NCBI GenBank assembly: GCA_050258755.1
Contig: JBLMZI010000011.1
Location: 372,001-436,000 of the forward strand
Length of the DNA stretch: 64,000 nucleotides
Source: JBLMZI01 sp050258755
GTDB lineage: Bacteria; Bacillota; Syntrophomonadia; Syntrophomonadales; DTU052
Direction of reading: 5' to 3'
The notes below the pieces were generated by a model. It saw only the letters and a program-made list of their open reading frames with translations, was not told the origin of the DNA and did no database searches. The translations under genes were made by a program, and so were the position numbers. Position 1 is the stretch's first letter, and each line of letters opens with the position of its first letter. Of the stretch, positions 1-8,992 are shown piece after piece.

Positions 1-440
1 GGCCTAATTCGGATACCGACAGCCGGATTATCAGCCGGATGATTGACGACTTCTGCACCCAAAATCCGGACAGGGCTGCCGTGTACACCTCGCTTGGACA
101 GCTTCGGTATTTGAGTACGATGCAGTATGTGGACGCGGTTGTCGGCAACTCTTCCAGCGGTCTGATCGAAGCGCCGATCCTCGGCATTCCTACAGTAGAC
201 ATAGGGGACCGGCAGCGCGGCAGGATTCGGGCCGAGTCGGTGATCCATTGCGAAGAGGATGCCGGGTCCATTCTTGGCGCGCTACGTCAGGCGATGACAC
301 TTCAGTTTCGAAACAACGCGGCTGAAAATGCGCACCGGGTTCAGAGCGCATCGCCGTCTGAGAGAATTCTTTCGGTGATCAAAAGTATCAGCCTCAGCGA
401 ACTGGTGGTCAAAAGGTTTCATGATTTGCCGCGCGCGTGA
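1..440 (+). CDS. neuC: UDP-N-acetylglucosamine 2-epimerase (hydrolysing), NeuC/LegG type, 3' part only
   Basis: Only the C-terminal end of the gene is in the window. The reading frame is open from base 3, so the ATG at 39 is internal and the true start lies upstream. The visible part carries the NSSSGLIEAP motif and the following GIPTVDIGDRQRGR stretch, which in the NeuC/LegG family bind the UDP of the substrate. Such enzymes release 2-epimerised N-acetylhexosamine (ManNAc, or its 2,4-diacetamido-6-deoxy counterpart) from UDP-sugar, which NeuB then condenses with PEP. The gene ends 20 bases before neuB, so the two are very likely cotranscribed. Which of the two substrates is used cannot be told from this fragment. 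Confidence 0.88.
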   Translation, partial: PNSDTDSRIISRMIDDFCTQNPDRAAVYTSLGQLRYLSTMQYVDAVVGNSSSGLIEAPILGIPTVDIGDRQRGRIRAESVIHCEEDAGSILGALRQAMTLQFRNNAAENAHRVQSASPSERILSVIKSISLSELVVKRFHDLPRA

Positions 441-460
441 TTGAAATATGAGGAGTATGT

Positions 461-1543
461 ATGGGCCAAAAGCGCACGATCATCATTGCCGAGGCGGGCG
501 TCAACCATAACGGTTCTGTTGAACTGGCGGAACAGATGGTTGACCGGGCCGCAGAGGCCGGGGCCGATTGGGTAAAGTTCCAGACTTTTCGAGCCGATCA
601 ACTGGTCACCCGGGCGGCGCCCAAGGCACAGTATCAGGTGGAGAACTCCCAGTCCCAGGAAACCCAATTCGAGATGCTTTCGAGGCTTGAACTGGGGTCC
701 GCGGCGCACCAGCACCTGTTTGACTACTGTCGGCGCCGAGGGATCGGTTTTCTGTCATCACCTTTCGAGGAAGAAAGTCTGAATATGCTGACCCGGACGG
801 TTGGCGTTGAAATGCTTAAGCTTGCTTCCGGGGAAATCACCAATGGGCTGCTGATGCTTGCGGCGGCCCGGACCGGACTGCCAATCATTTTGTCGACCGG
901 GATGAGCACGCTAAAGGAGATCGAACAAGCGCTGGGCGTCCTCGCCTTCGGATATTTGCAGCGCAATGAACTGCCGTCACTGCCGCGGTTTGCGGAAGCA
1001 TTCCATTCACCGGCGGGAAAACAGGTTCTTCGGGAGCAGGTGATTCTGCTGCACTGCACCTCCGAATACCCGGCGCCCTATTCCGATGTGAATCTTCGAG
1101 CCATGGATACCCTTACGCAGGCATTCGGCCTGCGGGTGGGTCTCTCTGATCATACGGCCGGTGTTGCGATTGCCATTGCGGCAGCCGCCCGCGGCGCGGC
1201 TGTGATCGAAAAGCATTTTACATTGGACAGGAACATGCCGGGTCCGGACCAAAAAGCCTCACTAAATCCCGAAGAACTCAGGCTGATGGTGCAGTCGATC
1301 CGCCAGGTGGAAGCGGCGATGGGCAGCGGCGAAAAGGTGGCTCAGCCCGCGGAAGCGAGCAATAAGGCCATTGTCCGAAAAAGCCTGGTTGCGCTCCAGC
1401 CAATCGGCCGGTCCGAGCTGTTTACCGAAGCCAATCTTGGGATGAAGCGGCCGGGCAGCGGTATCAATCCGATGAGATATTGGGAGTATCTGGGCCGCGA
1501 GGCGCAGCGGAATTACGAGACTGACGAGTTGATTGAGGAATGA
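461..1543 (+). CDS. neuB: N-acetylneuraminate / legionaminic acid synthase (NeuB family)
   Basis: A 360-residue PEP-condensing TIM-barrel synthase. It shows the IAEAGVNHNG signature at residues 9-18, HCTSEYP near 200, SDHTAG near 229 and EKHFTLD with the following Pro-Gly-Pro-Asp. A C-terminal SAF (antifreeze-like) domain starts near residue 300. The family joins PEP to ManNAc or to 2,4-diacetamido-2,4,6-trideoxymannose to give sialic or legionaminic acid in the cytoplasm. The ATG is preceded by AGGAG at 451-455. The stop overlaps the next start (ATGA at 1540). The PtmE-like gene downstream favours legionaminic acid over plain sialic acid, but this is an inference. Confidence 0.93.
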   Translation: MGQKRTIIIAEAGVNHNGSVELAEQMVDRAAEAGADWVKFQTFRADQLVTRAAPKAQYQVENSQSQETQFEMLSRLELGSAAHQHLFDYCRRRGIGFLSSPFEEESLNMLTRTVGVEMLKLASGEITNGLLMLAAARTGLPIILSTGMSTLKEIEQALGVLAFGYLQRNELPSLPRFAEAFHSPAGKQVLREQVILLHCTSEYPAPYSDVNLRAMDTLTQAFGLRVGLSDHTAGVAIAIAAAARGAAVIEKHFTLDRNMPGPDQKASLNPEELRLMVQSIRQVEAAMGSGEKVAQPAEASNKAIVRKSLVALQPIGRSELFTEANLGMKRPGSGINPMRYWEYLGREAQRNYETDELIEE

Positions 1544-2205
1544 AGATGAAGCGACCATTAATCATTGTAGGAGCCGGCGGGCATGCGCGGGTGCTGCTTG
1601 ATGCGCTTGAGTCATCCGGTGAAGAGGTGCTTTTTTTCACCGATCCGCATCCGGAGTTGGCAAACGGGCGGTGCGGCCGATATGTGGTTCACGGCTCGGA
1701 TGACAAGATCAAGAAATATATCCCGGACGAGGTTCTTCTGGTGAACGGCGTCGGATCGACACGCGATACCGGGCCAAGAAAAGCGGTTTATGAATCGTTT
1801 AAAAAGCTTGGATATGCGTTTTCTTCAGTGATTCATCCCGCTGCGGTGATTTCACCGCAGGCGGTTCTTGAAGAAGGCGTCCAGATAATGGCTGGCGCAG
1901 TGCTGCAAACTGGCTGCAGGATTGGGAAAAACACGATTATCAATACCCGGGCGGCGATCGATCATGATTGTCAGATCGGTGAGCATGTACATATCGCGCC
2001 GGGCGCTGTGCTGTCGGGAAATGTTCGAATCGGAAACGGAACCCACTTGGGAATTGGAGTAATTATCCTGCAAGGGATTACGGTCGGCGCGAATTGCCTC
2101 ATCGGCGCCGGGGCGGTTGTAACTCGGGATATTCCAGATGGGGCAGTCGCCCTTGGCTTGCCTGCCCGGATCACCAACGACACGAAACCGTTCCCACAGT
2201 CATAA
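1540..2205 (+). CDS. neuD: Sugar acyltransferase with hexapeptide repeats, NeuD/PglD/LegH family
   Basis: A 221-residue protein. An N-terminal Rossmann-like sugar-nucleotide domain (VGAGGHARVL at residues 10-19) is followed by left-handed beta-helix hexapeptide repeats from about residue 95 to the end. The DHDCQIGEHVHIAPG stretch holds the catalytic His expected of PglD-type N-acetyltransferases. In sialic acid loci such proteins (NeuD) are linked to O-acetylation. In legionaminic and bacillosamine pathways (LegH, PglD) they acetylate the 4-amino group of UDP-4-amino-trideoxysugars. The position between neuB and neuA fits either reading. The start overlaps the neuB stop by four bases, so the two are translationally coupled. 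Confidence 0.85.
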   Translation: MKMKRPLIIVGAGGHARVLLDALESSGEEVLFFTDPHPELANGRCGRYVVHGSDDKIKKYIPDEVLLVNGVGSTRDTGPRKAVYESFKKLGYAFSSVIHPAAVISPQAVLEEGVQIMAGAVLQTGCRIGKNTIINTRAAIDHDCQIGEHVHIAPGAVLSGNVRIGNGTHLGIGVIILQGITVGANCLIGAGAVVTRDIPDGAVALGLPARITNDTKPFPQS

Positions 2206-2252
2206 ACTTCTCAGCATGTATATTGTTGGCTTACCCGCCTTCCTTCCGCTTA

Positions 2253-2261
2253 TGTTAGAAT
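2253..2261 (+). promoter_or_regulatory. Possible extended -10 promoter upstream of neuA
   Basis: TG-T-TAGAAT at 2253-2261 forms an extended -10 element in the 229-base gap between neuD and neuA. No good -35 stands 17 bases upstream. The gap breaks the otherwise tight spacing of the operon, which makes an internal promoter plausible. Confidence 0.3.
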
Positions 2262-2434
2262 CGTAATGACGATTAAAGAATGCCAATGAGTGGCAGGGAA
2301 CAGGATTTCCGGGTATTGCCTGCGATTCATATTTTGGTATTCGCGAACCCGTGCCATGGAAACATCGTCAAAGGACATAACGACTAAACCTGATCGCAGA
2401 GCTTACCGCGGTCCGAATGCGACGGAGAGTGGAC

Positions 2435-3136
2435 ATGATTGAAGGAAGGCGCGTTTTAGGGATTATACCGGCGCGTGGAGGATCAAAAGGTGTTCCTCGC
2501 AAGAATATTCGCCTGGTATTTGGGAAGCCGCTGATCGCCTGGACGATCCTTGAAGCCGGTAAATCAAAATACCTGGATCGGGTGATCCTTTCTTCAGAGG
2601 ATGAGGAGATCATCCGTATCGCAAAGCAATACGGATGTGATGTGCCATTTATCCGACCAGCCGAACTGGCCAGGGATGATACACCCGGCATTGATCCGGT
2701 ACTGCACGCGTTAACCGAACTGCCGGAATACGATTATGCTGTTTTGCTGCAGGCAACGAGTCCGTTGAGACGGGCAGAGGACATTGACAGGTGTATCGAA
2801 CTAAGTCTTGAACGAGACGCGCCGGTGGCATCTGTTGCGGAGTCGCCCGTTAATCCATACTGGATGTACAAGCTGAATCAGCAAGGTCAACTTGAGCCCG
2901 TGATGACGGATACCGGCCTCATTACCCGGCGGCAAAACCTGCCGAAAGTATTCACCTTGAATGGCGCGGTATATGTCGCTGAACGCGGGTTTCTTTGTCA
3001 GAATCGCTCTTTCGTTACCAAGGCCACGATTGGATATGAGATGCCAAACCAGTATTCGATCGATATCGATTCAGAGTTTGATTTACAAGTTTTGGGTCTG
3101 TTTGAAGAAGAATTCAAGCGCAGAAGTATTTCTTAA
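2435..3136 (+). CDS. neuA: CMP-nonulosonate (acylneuraminate) cytidylyltransferase
   Basis: A 233-residue NeuA/LegF-type enzyme that transfers CMP from CTP onto a nonulosonic acid. It has the GIIPARGGSKGVPRKNI nucleotide-binding loop near residues 9-25, LLQATSPLR in the middle, and a C-terminal IDIDSEFD acidic metal motif. A start at 2435 is chosen because GGAGAG at 2424-2429 sits five bases upstream. The in-frame ATG at 2417 has no such site and adds six unusual residues. It completes the neuC-neuB-neuD-neuA module. Confidence 0.92.
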   Translation: MIEGRRVLGIIPARGGSKGVPRKNIRLVFGKPLIAWTILEAGKSKYLDRVILSSEDEEIIRIAKQYGCDVPFIRPAELARDDTPGIDPVLHALTELPEYDYAVLLQATSPLRRAEDIDRCIELSLERDAPVASVAESPVNPYWMYKLNQQGQLEPVMTDTGLITRRQNLPKVFTLNGAVYVAERGFLCQNRSFVTKATIGYEMPNQYSIDIDSEFDLQVLGLFEEEFKRRSIS

Positions 3137-3240
3137 AAGCATGAAAATCAAAGGACAAACTGTTTCCTTATTTCTCCTCTTTTCTTTGTGCGGAACGACC
3201 GATCACGGTTACAGACAGCCAAGTCAACATGGAGATAGAA

Positions 3241-4428
3241 ATGCTTAATGCCATATACGCTGCCTGGAATCGAACAAGGAAGATTGCGAAAGGGATTACA
3301 TTTCGAAACCCTCCGCGCAGCCAAGTTGTCGTATTCGATCGGCAGGGCAGTGAATTCATATCGAAGACGGTGCTGTACGATATACCACATACGGTGTTAA
3401 GTACCCGATTTGAAGAAAGCCATATAACGCCGAAGATTGTTTTTCACTTTCTCTGGTCACTCATAAAAGCCGGCCCCCGGCCTGCGGGCGAATTGCTGCG
3501 TCATCCTTATAGAGGATACCTGCTGGCTTGTTTGGAATACATCGATCCGGCAATGGTAATAACGGTAATCGACAATTCGTACACCTTTCAGCGGCTGTCT
3601 CAGATTTACCCGCGGGCACGGTTCGCTTCGGTTCAGAACGGTGTGCGGATACGAACTGGAATCATCCAGAGCCAAATATCGGCGATGGGGGATTTCTATT
3701 GTTTTGGCGCGTATGAGCGGGATCTGTATAACGATTGCGGCATCGAAGCGGACGCCTTTTTTCCCGTAGGCTCGCTAAAAGGCGGGTATTACTGGACGGC
3801 GGTGAAAGATCCGATGCGTACGGAGGATTACGAGATTTGCCTGATTTCGCAGTGGCGCAGGCCGGTCATGAATGGCAACCAGGCTCTGGATTTTAGGGAA
3901 TCGCTGCATCGCATGCATGAGTATTTGGACCGGTATTTGGGCCAATCCGGAGCTACTGCCTGTATAGCCGCTTGTTCGATAAACAAAGAAGACCTGAATC
4001 TGGAGACCGCCTATTACCGATCCATTTTTGGGGACAAGGTTGACATCATCGAGCATAATGCCGCTTCAATGTCTAGTTATGCGGCTGCTGACCGAAGCCG
4101 GGTCGTTGTGGTTCTTGACTCCACGCTTGGACGCGAGGTGTTTGGTTGGGGGAAAAAGGTTCTGTTCTGCAATTATACCAACTGGCCGGAGCGGGATTGT
4201 CCTTGTCCTGGAGTATGGGCCCTGAATAGCGGCGGATTTGAGGAATTCAAGCAGCGGTTGGATGAGCTCCGGCGGATGGGCAGACGCGAATACGAAGAAA
4301 TAAGCATGGATTCCAGGCGGTACCTTATGAATTACGATTTCGCCCATCCGCCGCATCAAGTGCTGCGGCAGATGATTGAAAAGGCAATCACCGAAAAGGC
4401 GATATCACGGCGAAATTCTGCTTATTGA
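3241..4428 (+). CDS. Putative surface carbohydrate transferase (Leptospira-type family)
   Basis: A 395-residue soluble protein with no signal peptide or membrane helices. Its text (VITVIDNSYTFQRLS, FASVQNGVR, FCFGAYERDLYNDCG-like, then a C-terminal segment with VLDSTLGREVFGWGKKVLFCN) matches my memory of a family annotated as surface carbohydrate biosynthesis proteins in Leptospira-type O-antigen loci. A GT-B-like fold with a C-terminal donor site is likely. A start at 3241 is preferred over 3229 because GGAG at 3231-3234 then lies six bases upstream. It sits between neuA and the PtmE-like gene, so it may transfer the nonulosonic acid. That role is an inference and no experiment is known to me. 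Confidence 0.6.
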   Translation: MLNAIYAAWNRTRKIAKGITFRNPPRSQVVVFDRQGSEFISKTVLYDIPHTVLSTRFEESHITPKIVFHFLWSLIKAGPRPAGELLRHPYRGYLLACLEYIDPAMVITVIDNSYTFQRLSQIYPRARFASVQNGVRIRTGIIQSQISAMGDFYCFGAYERDLYNDCGIEADAFFPVGSLKGGYYWTAVKDPMRTEDYEICLISQWRRPVMNGNQALDFRESLHRMHEYLDRYLGQSGATACIAACSINKEDLNLETAYYRSIFGDKVDIIEHNAASMSSYAAADRSRVVVVLDSTLGREVFGWGKKVLFCNYTNWPERDCPCPGVWALNSGGFEEFKQRLDELRRMGRREYEEISMDSRRYLMNYDFAHPPHQVLRQMIEKAITEKAISRRNSAY

Positions 4429-4440
4429 AGGAGAAAACCA

Positions 4441-5496
4441 ATGAAAGATTGGAGAAAAGCCCGGATATATAAAGATACGCCGATCATCGAAGCGATTCGA
4501 TCCATCGATACCAGCGCAATTCAGATTGGACTCGTTATTGATGACAACAATACCCTATTGGGGACGATTACCGATGGAGATATTCGCAGAGCGATTCTGC
4601 GCGGCTTATCGCTGGATGAACCGGTGATGGCGATTATGAATCGGAATCCGATCGTGGCGCACTTGACGGATGGGCGCGAGGTTATCCTGGAGACCATGCG
4701 GAAATGGAGTCTGCATCATATTCCGATCGTTAACGAAGCGAACCAGCTCATCGGTATCGAGACAATTGATGCGATCATCCGACCGGACGCCCAGCCGAAT
4801 CCAGTAGTTCTAATGGCCGGGGGGATTGGCAGCCGACTGTGGCCGCTCACCGAAGAGTGCCCCAAACCGCTTCTAAAAATCGGGGGCAAACCTATTCTGG
4901 AAATCATTTTGGATAATTTTATTGAATACGGTTTCAATCACTTTTATTTTTCGGTCAATTACAAAGCTGAAATGATTGAGTCCTATTTTGGGGATGGCTC
5001 GAAATGGGGAGTCGACATACGATACTTAAAGGAAACCGCCAAAATGGGAACCGCCGGGGCATTAGGAATGCTTCGGGATCAGTACAAACCGAATCTGCCG
5101 GTTATTGTTATGAATGGCGATCTGCTTACGAAGCTGAATCTGAAATACTTAATGAGCTTTCATAACGAGAGCGCGGCAGCCGCAACGATGTGTGTCCGGG
5201 AATACAGTTTTCAAGTTCCGTTTGGCGTGGTCCGCATGAATGGCCATGAATTGCTGGGAATTGACGAAAAGCCAACCCAGAGTCATTTTGTGAACGCGGG
5301 CATCTATGTGCTTGAACCGGAGGTGCTTGAGCTGGTACCCGAAAATGAACCGACGGATATGCCGCACCTTTTTAACGGTTTATTGCAGACCGGGAAAACC
5401 GTTACCGTATTTCCGATTCGGGAGTACTGGATGGATATAGGCAGATTGGCGGATTTCGAGCGGGCAAACGTCGAATTTCCGGATGTCTTCAAGTGA
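4441..5496 (+). CDS. CBS-domain sugar-1-phosphate nucleotidyltransferase, PtmE-like
   Basis: A 351-residue fusion. Residues 1 to about 115 hold a CBS pair (ITDGDIRRAIL at 43-53, HHIPIVNEANQLIG near 92-105). From residue 121 there is a nucleotidyltransferase domain with MAGGIGSRLWPLTEECPKPL at 125-144. In Campylobacter the same architecture is PtmE, the glucosamine-1-phosphate guanylyltransferase that starts GDP-linked legionaminic acid synthesis. Related proteins activate other sugars, so the nucleotide and sugar remain open. It follows the transferase by 12 bases, with GGAG upstream of the ATG, and its end overlaps the longest possible frame of the ABC exporter. Confidence 0.78.
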   Translation: MKDWRKARIYKDTPIIEAIRSIDTSAIQIGLVIDDNNTLLGTITDGDIRRAILRGLSLDEPVMAIMNRNPIVAHLTDGREVILETMRKWSLHHIPIVNEANQLIGIETIDAIIRPDAQPNPVVLMAGGIGSRLWPLTEECPKPLLKIGGKPILEIILDNFIEYGFNHFYFSVNYKAEMIESYFGDGSKWGVDIRYLKETAKMGTAGALGMLRDQYKPNLPVIVMNGDLLTKLNLKYLMSFHNESAAAATMCVREYSFQVPFGVVRMNGHELLGIDEKPTQSHFVNAGIYVLEPEVLELVPENEPTDMPHLFNGLLQTGKTVTVFPIREYWMDIGRLADFERANVEFPDVFK

Positions 5497-5560
5497 TTTT
5501 CCACTAAGGAAACCGCGCAATGAACCTTCACTGGTCCGGTTGAATCAAGGAGGGCTTGAA

Positions 5561-7357
5561 GTGACCGATCTAGATAACTCCGCAAAGTTAAGGATTCTAT
5601 TTGATTTTGTAAAGCCATATCCGCAGCGAATTCTGGCGACGATGGTGATGGTTATTTTGACCGCGCTGTTGGAAGGAGCAAGCATGGGGATTCTTTACCG
5701 TGTTTTACAGAACTCGTTGAATGTCACCAGTATGGACCGCAGCGCATTGATGGCCTATTTTGACCGAATCCTTGGTTTGATTCCGGTTTCAGATCCGCTC
5801 ATCGCCGCTTGTATTCTGCTGATCGTTACAGTGCTCCTTAAGAATTTGATCAGCTATATTCAGCAGGTATTCGCTTCGTTCTCGGGATTTCGAGTGTGGC
5901 GGGACAACCAGATCGCGGTGTTTCATCGATACCTTAACGCCGATTATCAGGTTTTTTTAGACCACAAAATGGGGGAACTGCTGTTTCGGATTGTCAATGC
6001 ACCCGGCTATATCGGGGTGGTTTTAAACCTGATTGCACAGTCGCTGGCCGAACTGTGCAAATTAGTCGTTATCGGATGGGTTTTAATGACACTGGCCTTC
6101 GAAGTTAGTGTCAGCATCGCTGTTTTCTTTTTGTTTTACTACTTTTTTACCCGTTATATCGGCAAGAACATCTCTTATAATCTGGGACGGGAGCGTTCCG
6201 AAGCTGGGGAACAACAGACGGTTGTCATTTCCGAAATGATCAGTGGCATTCGTCAGATTAAGTTGTTCGATGCACAAAGTCGGTGGGCAAAATCGTTTTT
6301 TGCCGCGATGGATAAGTATTTTCGAGTGGCCAGGAAGGACAGTGTCTGGGTACCGGTTAATAAGCATCTGCTCGATGCTGTTTTCATCAGCGGTCTGGCC
6401 CTGGTATTGATTTGGTTACAGTTAAGCAATCCGGAAGGATTAAAAACGATGATGCCGGTCATTGCGTTGGTTGCTTATGCTTTTTTGCGGATCATGCCCT
6501 CACTGGCGGCCATCAGTTCAAACTGGCTGAACTTGATGAGTGTTCTTCCATACCTGGAGATGATCGATCAGGGGCTTTCGGAAAAAGTGGCAGCCACTCC
6601 GGATGGCGGTATTCAATTAAAGGGCTTTCACAAGGGCATACAGTTTGACCGGGTGAGTTTTTCCTATCCCGGCCGCAGTGTGGTGCTGAAGGATCTGACC
6701 ATGGAGTTTCCCAAAGGCAAAGTCACAGCATTGGTCGGCTCTTCCGGCGCTGGCAAGACGACGATTGTCGATTTGATTACCCGGCTGTTTCGGCCAACCG
6801 TGGGAAGTATTCTGATTGACGGTGAAGACCTGGGTCATCTTGAGATCAGTTCGTGGCTGTCCAGAATTGGTTATGTCAGTCAGGATACCTTTATTTTTAA
6901 TGCAACCATCGCTGAAAACATAGCGATGGGTCGAGCTGAGGCGATGATGGATGAGGTCGAGAAAGCAGCCCGGGATGCGAACGCCCATGAATTCATCATG
7001 GAGTTTCCCGAAGGATACAATACCGAGGTCGGGGATCGCGGCATGAAGATTTCCGGCGGGCAGCGCCAGCGGCTGGCTATTGCCCGGGCGCTGCTCAGAA
7101 AGCCGGATATCCTGATTCTTGATGAAGCCACCAGTGCGCTGGACAGCGTCTCCGAAGCGCAAGTCCAGGAGGCAATTGACAGCATTTCAAAAGACCGGAC
7201 CGTCATTATTATTGCCCACCGCCTGTCCACGGTGGGCAACGCGGATAATATAATGGTTTTGGGGAGCGGACGGGTTGTGGAGCAGGGAACGCATGAGCAG
7301 CTTTTAGGGCAAAAAGGCGTTTACTGGAGCCTGTATGACATTCAACAGCACGGATAA
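5561..7357 (+). CDS. ABC exporter half-transporter, MsbA/PglK type, likely glycolipid flippase
   Basis: A 598-residue half-transporter. An N-terminal membrane domain of about six helices (to about residue 300) precedes an ATPase domain. The ATPase has Walker A GSSGAGKTT near 393, signature ISGGQRQRLAIARALL near 496, Walker B ILILDEATSAL near 516 and switch AHRLSTV. GTG 5561 is chosen because AAGGAGGG at 5547-5554 sits six bases upstream. The in-frame ATG at 5483 would overlap the previous gene and lacks a ribosome site. In this setting (PglC-like initiator, no Wzx seen) the natural role is flipping an undecaprenyl-diphosphate-linked glycan, as PglK does. Export of a lipid or another compound cannot be excluded. 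Confidence 0.82.
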   Translation: MTDLDNSAKLRILFDFVKPYPQRILATMVMVILTALLEGASMGILYRVLQNSLNVTSMDRSALMAYFDRILGLIPVSDPLIAACILLIVTVLLKNLISYIQQVFASFSGFRVWRDNQIAVFHRYLNADYQVFLDHKMGELLFRIVNAPGYIGVVLNLIAQSLAELCKLVVIGWVLMTLAFEVSVSIAVFFLFYYFFTRYIGKNISYNLGRERSEAGEQQTVVISEMISGIRQIKLFDAQSRWAKSFFAAMDKYFRVARKDSVWVPVNKHLLDAVFISGLALVLIWLQLSNPEGLKTMMPVIALVAYAFLRIMPSLAAISSNWLNLMSVLPYLEMIDQGLSEKVAATPDGGIQLKGFHKGIQFDRVSFSYPGRSVVLKDLTMEFPKGKVTALVGSSGAGKTTIVDLITRLFRPTVGSILIDGEDLGHLEISSWLSRIGYVSQDTFIFNATIAENIAMGRAEAMMDEVEKAARDANAHEFIMEFPEGYNTEVGDRGMKISGGQRQRLAIARALLRKPDILILDEATSALDSVSEAQVQEAIDSISKDRTVIIIAHRLSTVGNADNIMVLGSGRVVEQGTHEQLLGQKGVYWSLYDIQQHG

Positions 7358-7419
7358 AGCGGATAGATGATCGAAATATGGAAATATGTATGTATACCTA
7401 TTGTCCTTCCCAAATCACG

Positions 7420-7438
7420 AGCAGGAACTGATCCTGCT
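7420..7438 (+). terminator. Weak hairpin after the ABC exporter
   Basis: AGCAGGA (7420-7426) pairs with TCCTGCT (7432-7438) around an ACTGA loop. No run of T follows, so it is at best a weak or processing hairpin. The rest of the 235-base gap 7358-7592 shows no gene and no clear -35/-10 pair. Confidence 0.3.
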
Positions 7439-7592
7439 TATACAAAGTCTTATGTATAGTAATAGATATCGTAACAGATTAATCATTCGCCAGAATGGCA
7501 GGCTGCCAAGGAATTTAAGCTAGGACCGAAATCAAATCTCGCTCATCCGATCGGTTGGAACATTCATTCGGGTGCTTTGAGGAGGGGTTATC

Positions 7593-8960
7593 ATTAGAGT
7601 TTTTTTTGTTTATCCGAACATCGATGGGTACCATGAAGATACGTATGCAATCGGTCTCGCATCCATTGTGGGCGTAGCGGTTCAAAAAGGATGGGAGGCA
7701 CGGGTAGCGATCGTCAAAAACGAGTCGGAGTATAAAGATGTGCTTCGCAAGATCCAGGAGTTCCAGCCGCAAATAGTGGGATTTTCTTCTGTATCGTCAC
7801 AGTTTGTCTACGTAAAACGCATCGCGGAACTGATCAAACAGGATTACCCTGCAGCGACCATCATTTGTGGGGGCGTTCATCCAACCATTAGCCCCTATTC
7901 AATCAAAGACGCACCGGGCATAGACGTGTTTTTTGTCGGTGAAAGTGAAGTGGCCTTTGGCGAGTTTCTTGATAGGGTTCAGCAAGGCGAAGACTACCAT
8001 GTTTGCGATAATTGCGCTTATGTTAAAGATGGGGAGGTCGTGATCAATCGACTAAAACCGCTTTTGAAGGATCTCGACAGCTTGCCGTTTCCGGACAAGG
8101 ACGTATATCCCTATAATGAGAGCGTCGCGCACCATGGCATTGCACCGTTTATGTTTTCACGCGGATGTCCATACCAATGCACGTACTGCAGCAATCACGC
8201 TATCGCGAGTGTATATGGGAAGACCAGAAACGAACCCCGGTTTCGAAGTGTCGATTTGTGTATGAAAGAAATGGAGATGGTTATTGAAAAATATCATCCT
8301 GAAAAGATTTATATTATGGATGATATTTTTGGCTTAAACAAAAAATGGCGCCATGAGTTTTGCGAGCAATATCAAAAAAGAATCCGGCTTCCTTTCATCT
8401 GTATTCTTCGAGTTGAGGTTGTCAGCGAGGAGTTTATCAAAGAGCTCAAGGAATCGGGTTGTATCCGTGTCCAATTTGGTGTGGAATCAGGCAGTGAATA
8501 TGTCCGCAAAAAGCTCATGAACCGTCATATGACAAACGAACAGATCATCAAAGCATTCAAATTGTGCCAGAAGTACGGCTTGGAAACAAATGCCATCAAT
8601 CTAATTGGGATTCCAGGCGAAACGGAACCAATGATTTGGGAGACAATCAACCTGAACCGAACGCTGAAGCCGACTTCGAGCGGTGTGAACATCTTTTACC
8701 CGTACAAAGGAACCGTTTTGGGCGATCAATGTTTCCGGGACGATCTGGTTGATCTTGCGAAATACAACGATTCGTTGCGGGAAAGAAGGGAATCGGTGAT
8801 CAAGTACCCGGAAGAATATCACAAAAAGCTGAGGTACTATTACGATAATTGGGATGTACTGGTCAATCCGTTTGATATACGGGCCCGAATCAAGCGAATA
8901 CTTGACAAGATAGGACTTCTGGAGACTGCGCGTTCGATTCGGGACCGATTGGCAAAATAA
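7593..8960 (+). CDS. B12-binding-type radical SAM protein, apparent ATT start codon
   Basis: A protein of about 455 residues with an N-terminal cobalamin-binding-like Rossmann domain (GGVHPTISPYSIKD near residues 95-108, without a DxHxxG base-off motif). A radical SAM core follows with C192-x3-C196-x2-C199 (CPYQCTYC). The frame opens at 7581, right after a TGA at 7578. Between there and GTG 7668 there is no ATG, GTG or TTG. The first beta strand (RVFFVYPN) lies in that stretch and GGAGGGG at 7581-7587 is five bases before ATT 7593, so ATT is the best start. Such proteins often methylate or rearrange sugars or antibiotics. The substrate here is unknown; the setting suggests a glycan sugar. Confidence 0.78.
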   Translation: MRVFFVYPNIDGYHEDTYAIGLASIVGVAVQKGWEARVAIVKNESEYKDVLRKIQEFQPQIVGFSSVSSQFVYVKRIAELIKQDYPAATIICGGVHPTISPYSIKDAPGIDVFFVGESEVAFGEFLDRVQQGEDYHVCDNCAYVKDGEVVINRLKPLLKDLDSLPFPDKDVYPYNESVAHHGIAPFMFSRGCPYQCTYCSNHAIASVYGKTRNEPRFRSVDLCMKEMEMVIEKYHPEKIYIMDDIFGLNKKWRHEFCEQYQKRIRLPFICILRVEVVSEEFIKELKESGCIRVQFGVESGSEYVRKKLMNRHMTNEQIIKAFKLCQKYGLETNAINLIGIPGETEPMIWETINLNRTLKPTSSGVNIFYPYKGTVLGDQCFRDDLVDLAKYNDSLRERRESVIKYPEEYHKKLRYYYDNWDVLVNPFDIRARIKRILDKIGLLETARSIRDRLAK

Positions 8961-8992
8961 GATCATACGGATTTCGTCAGGAGGAATCATCG

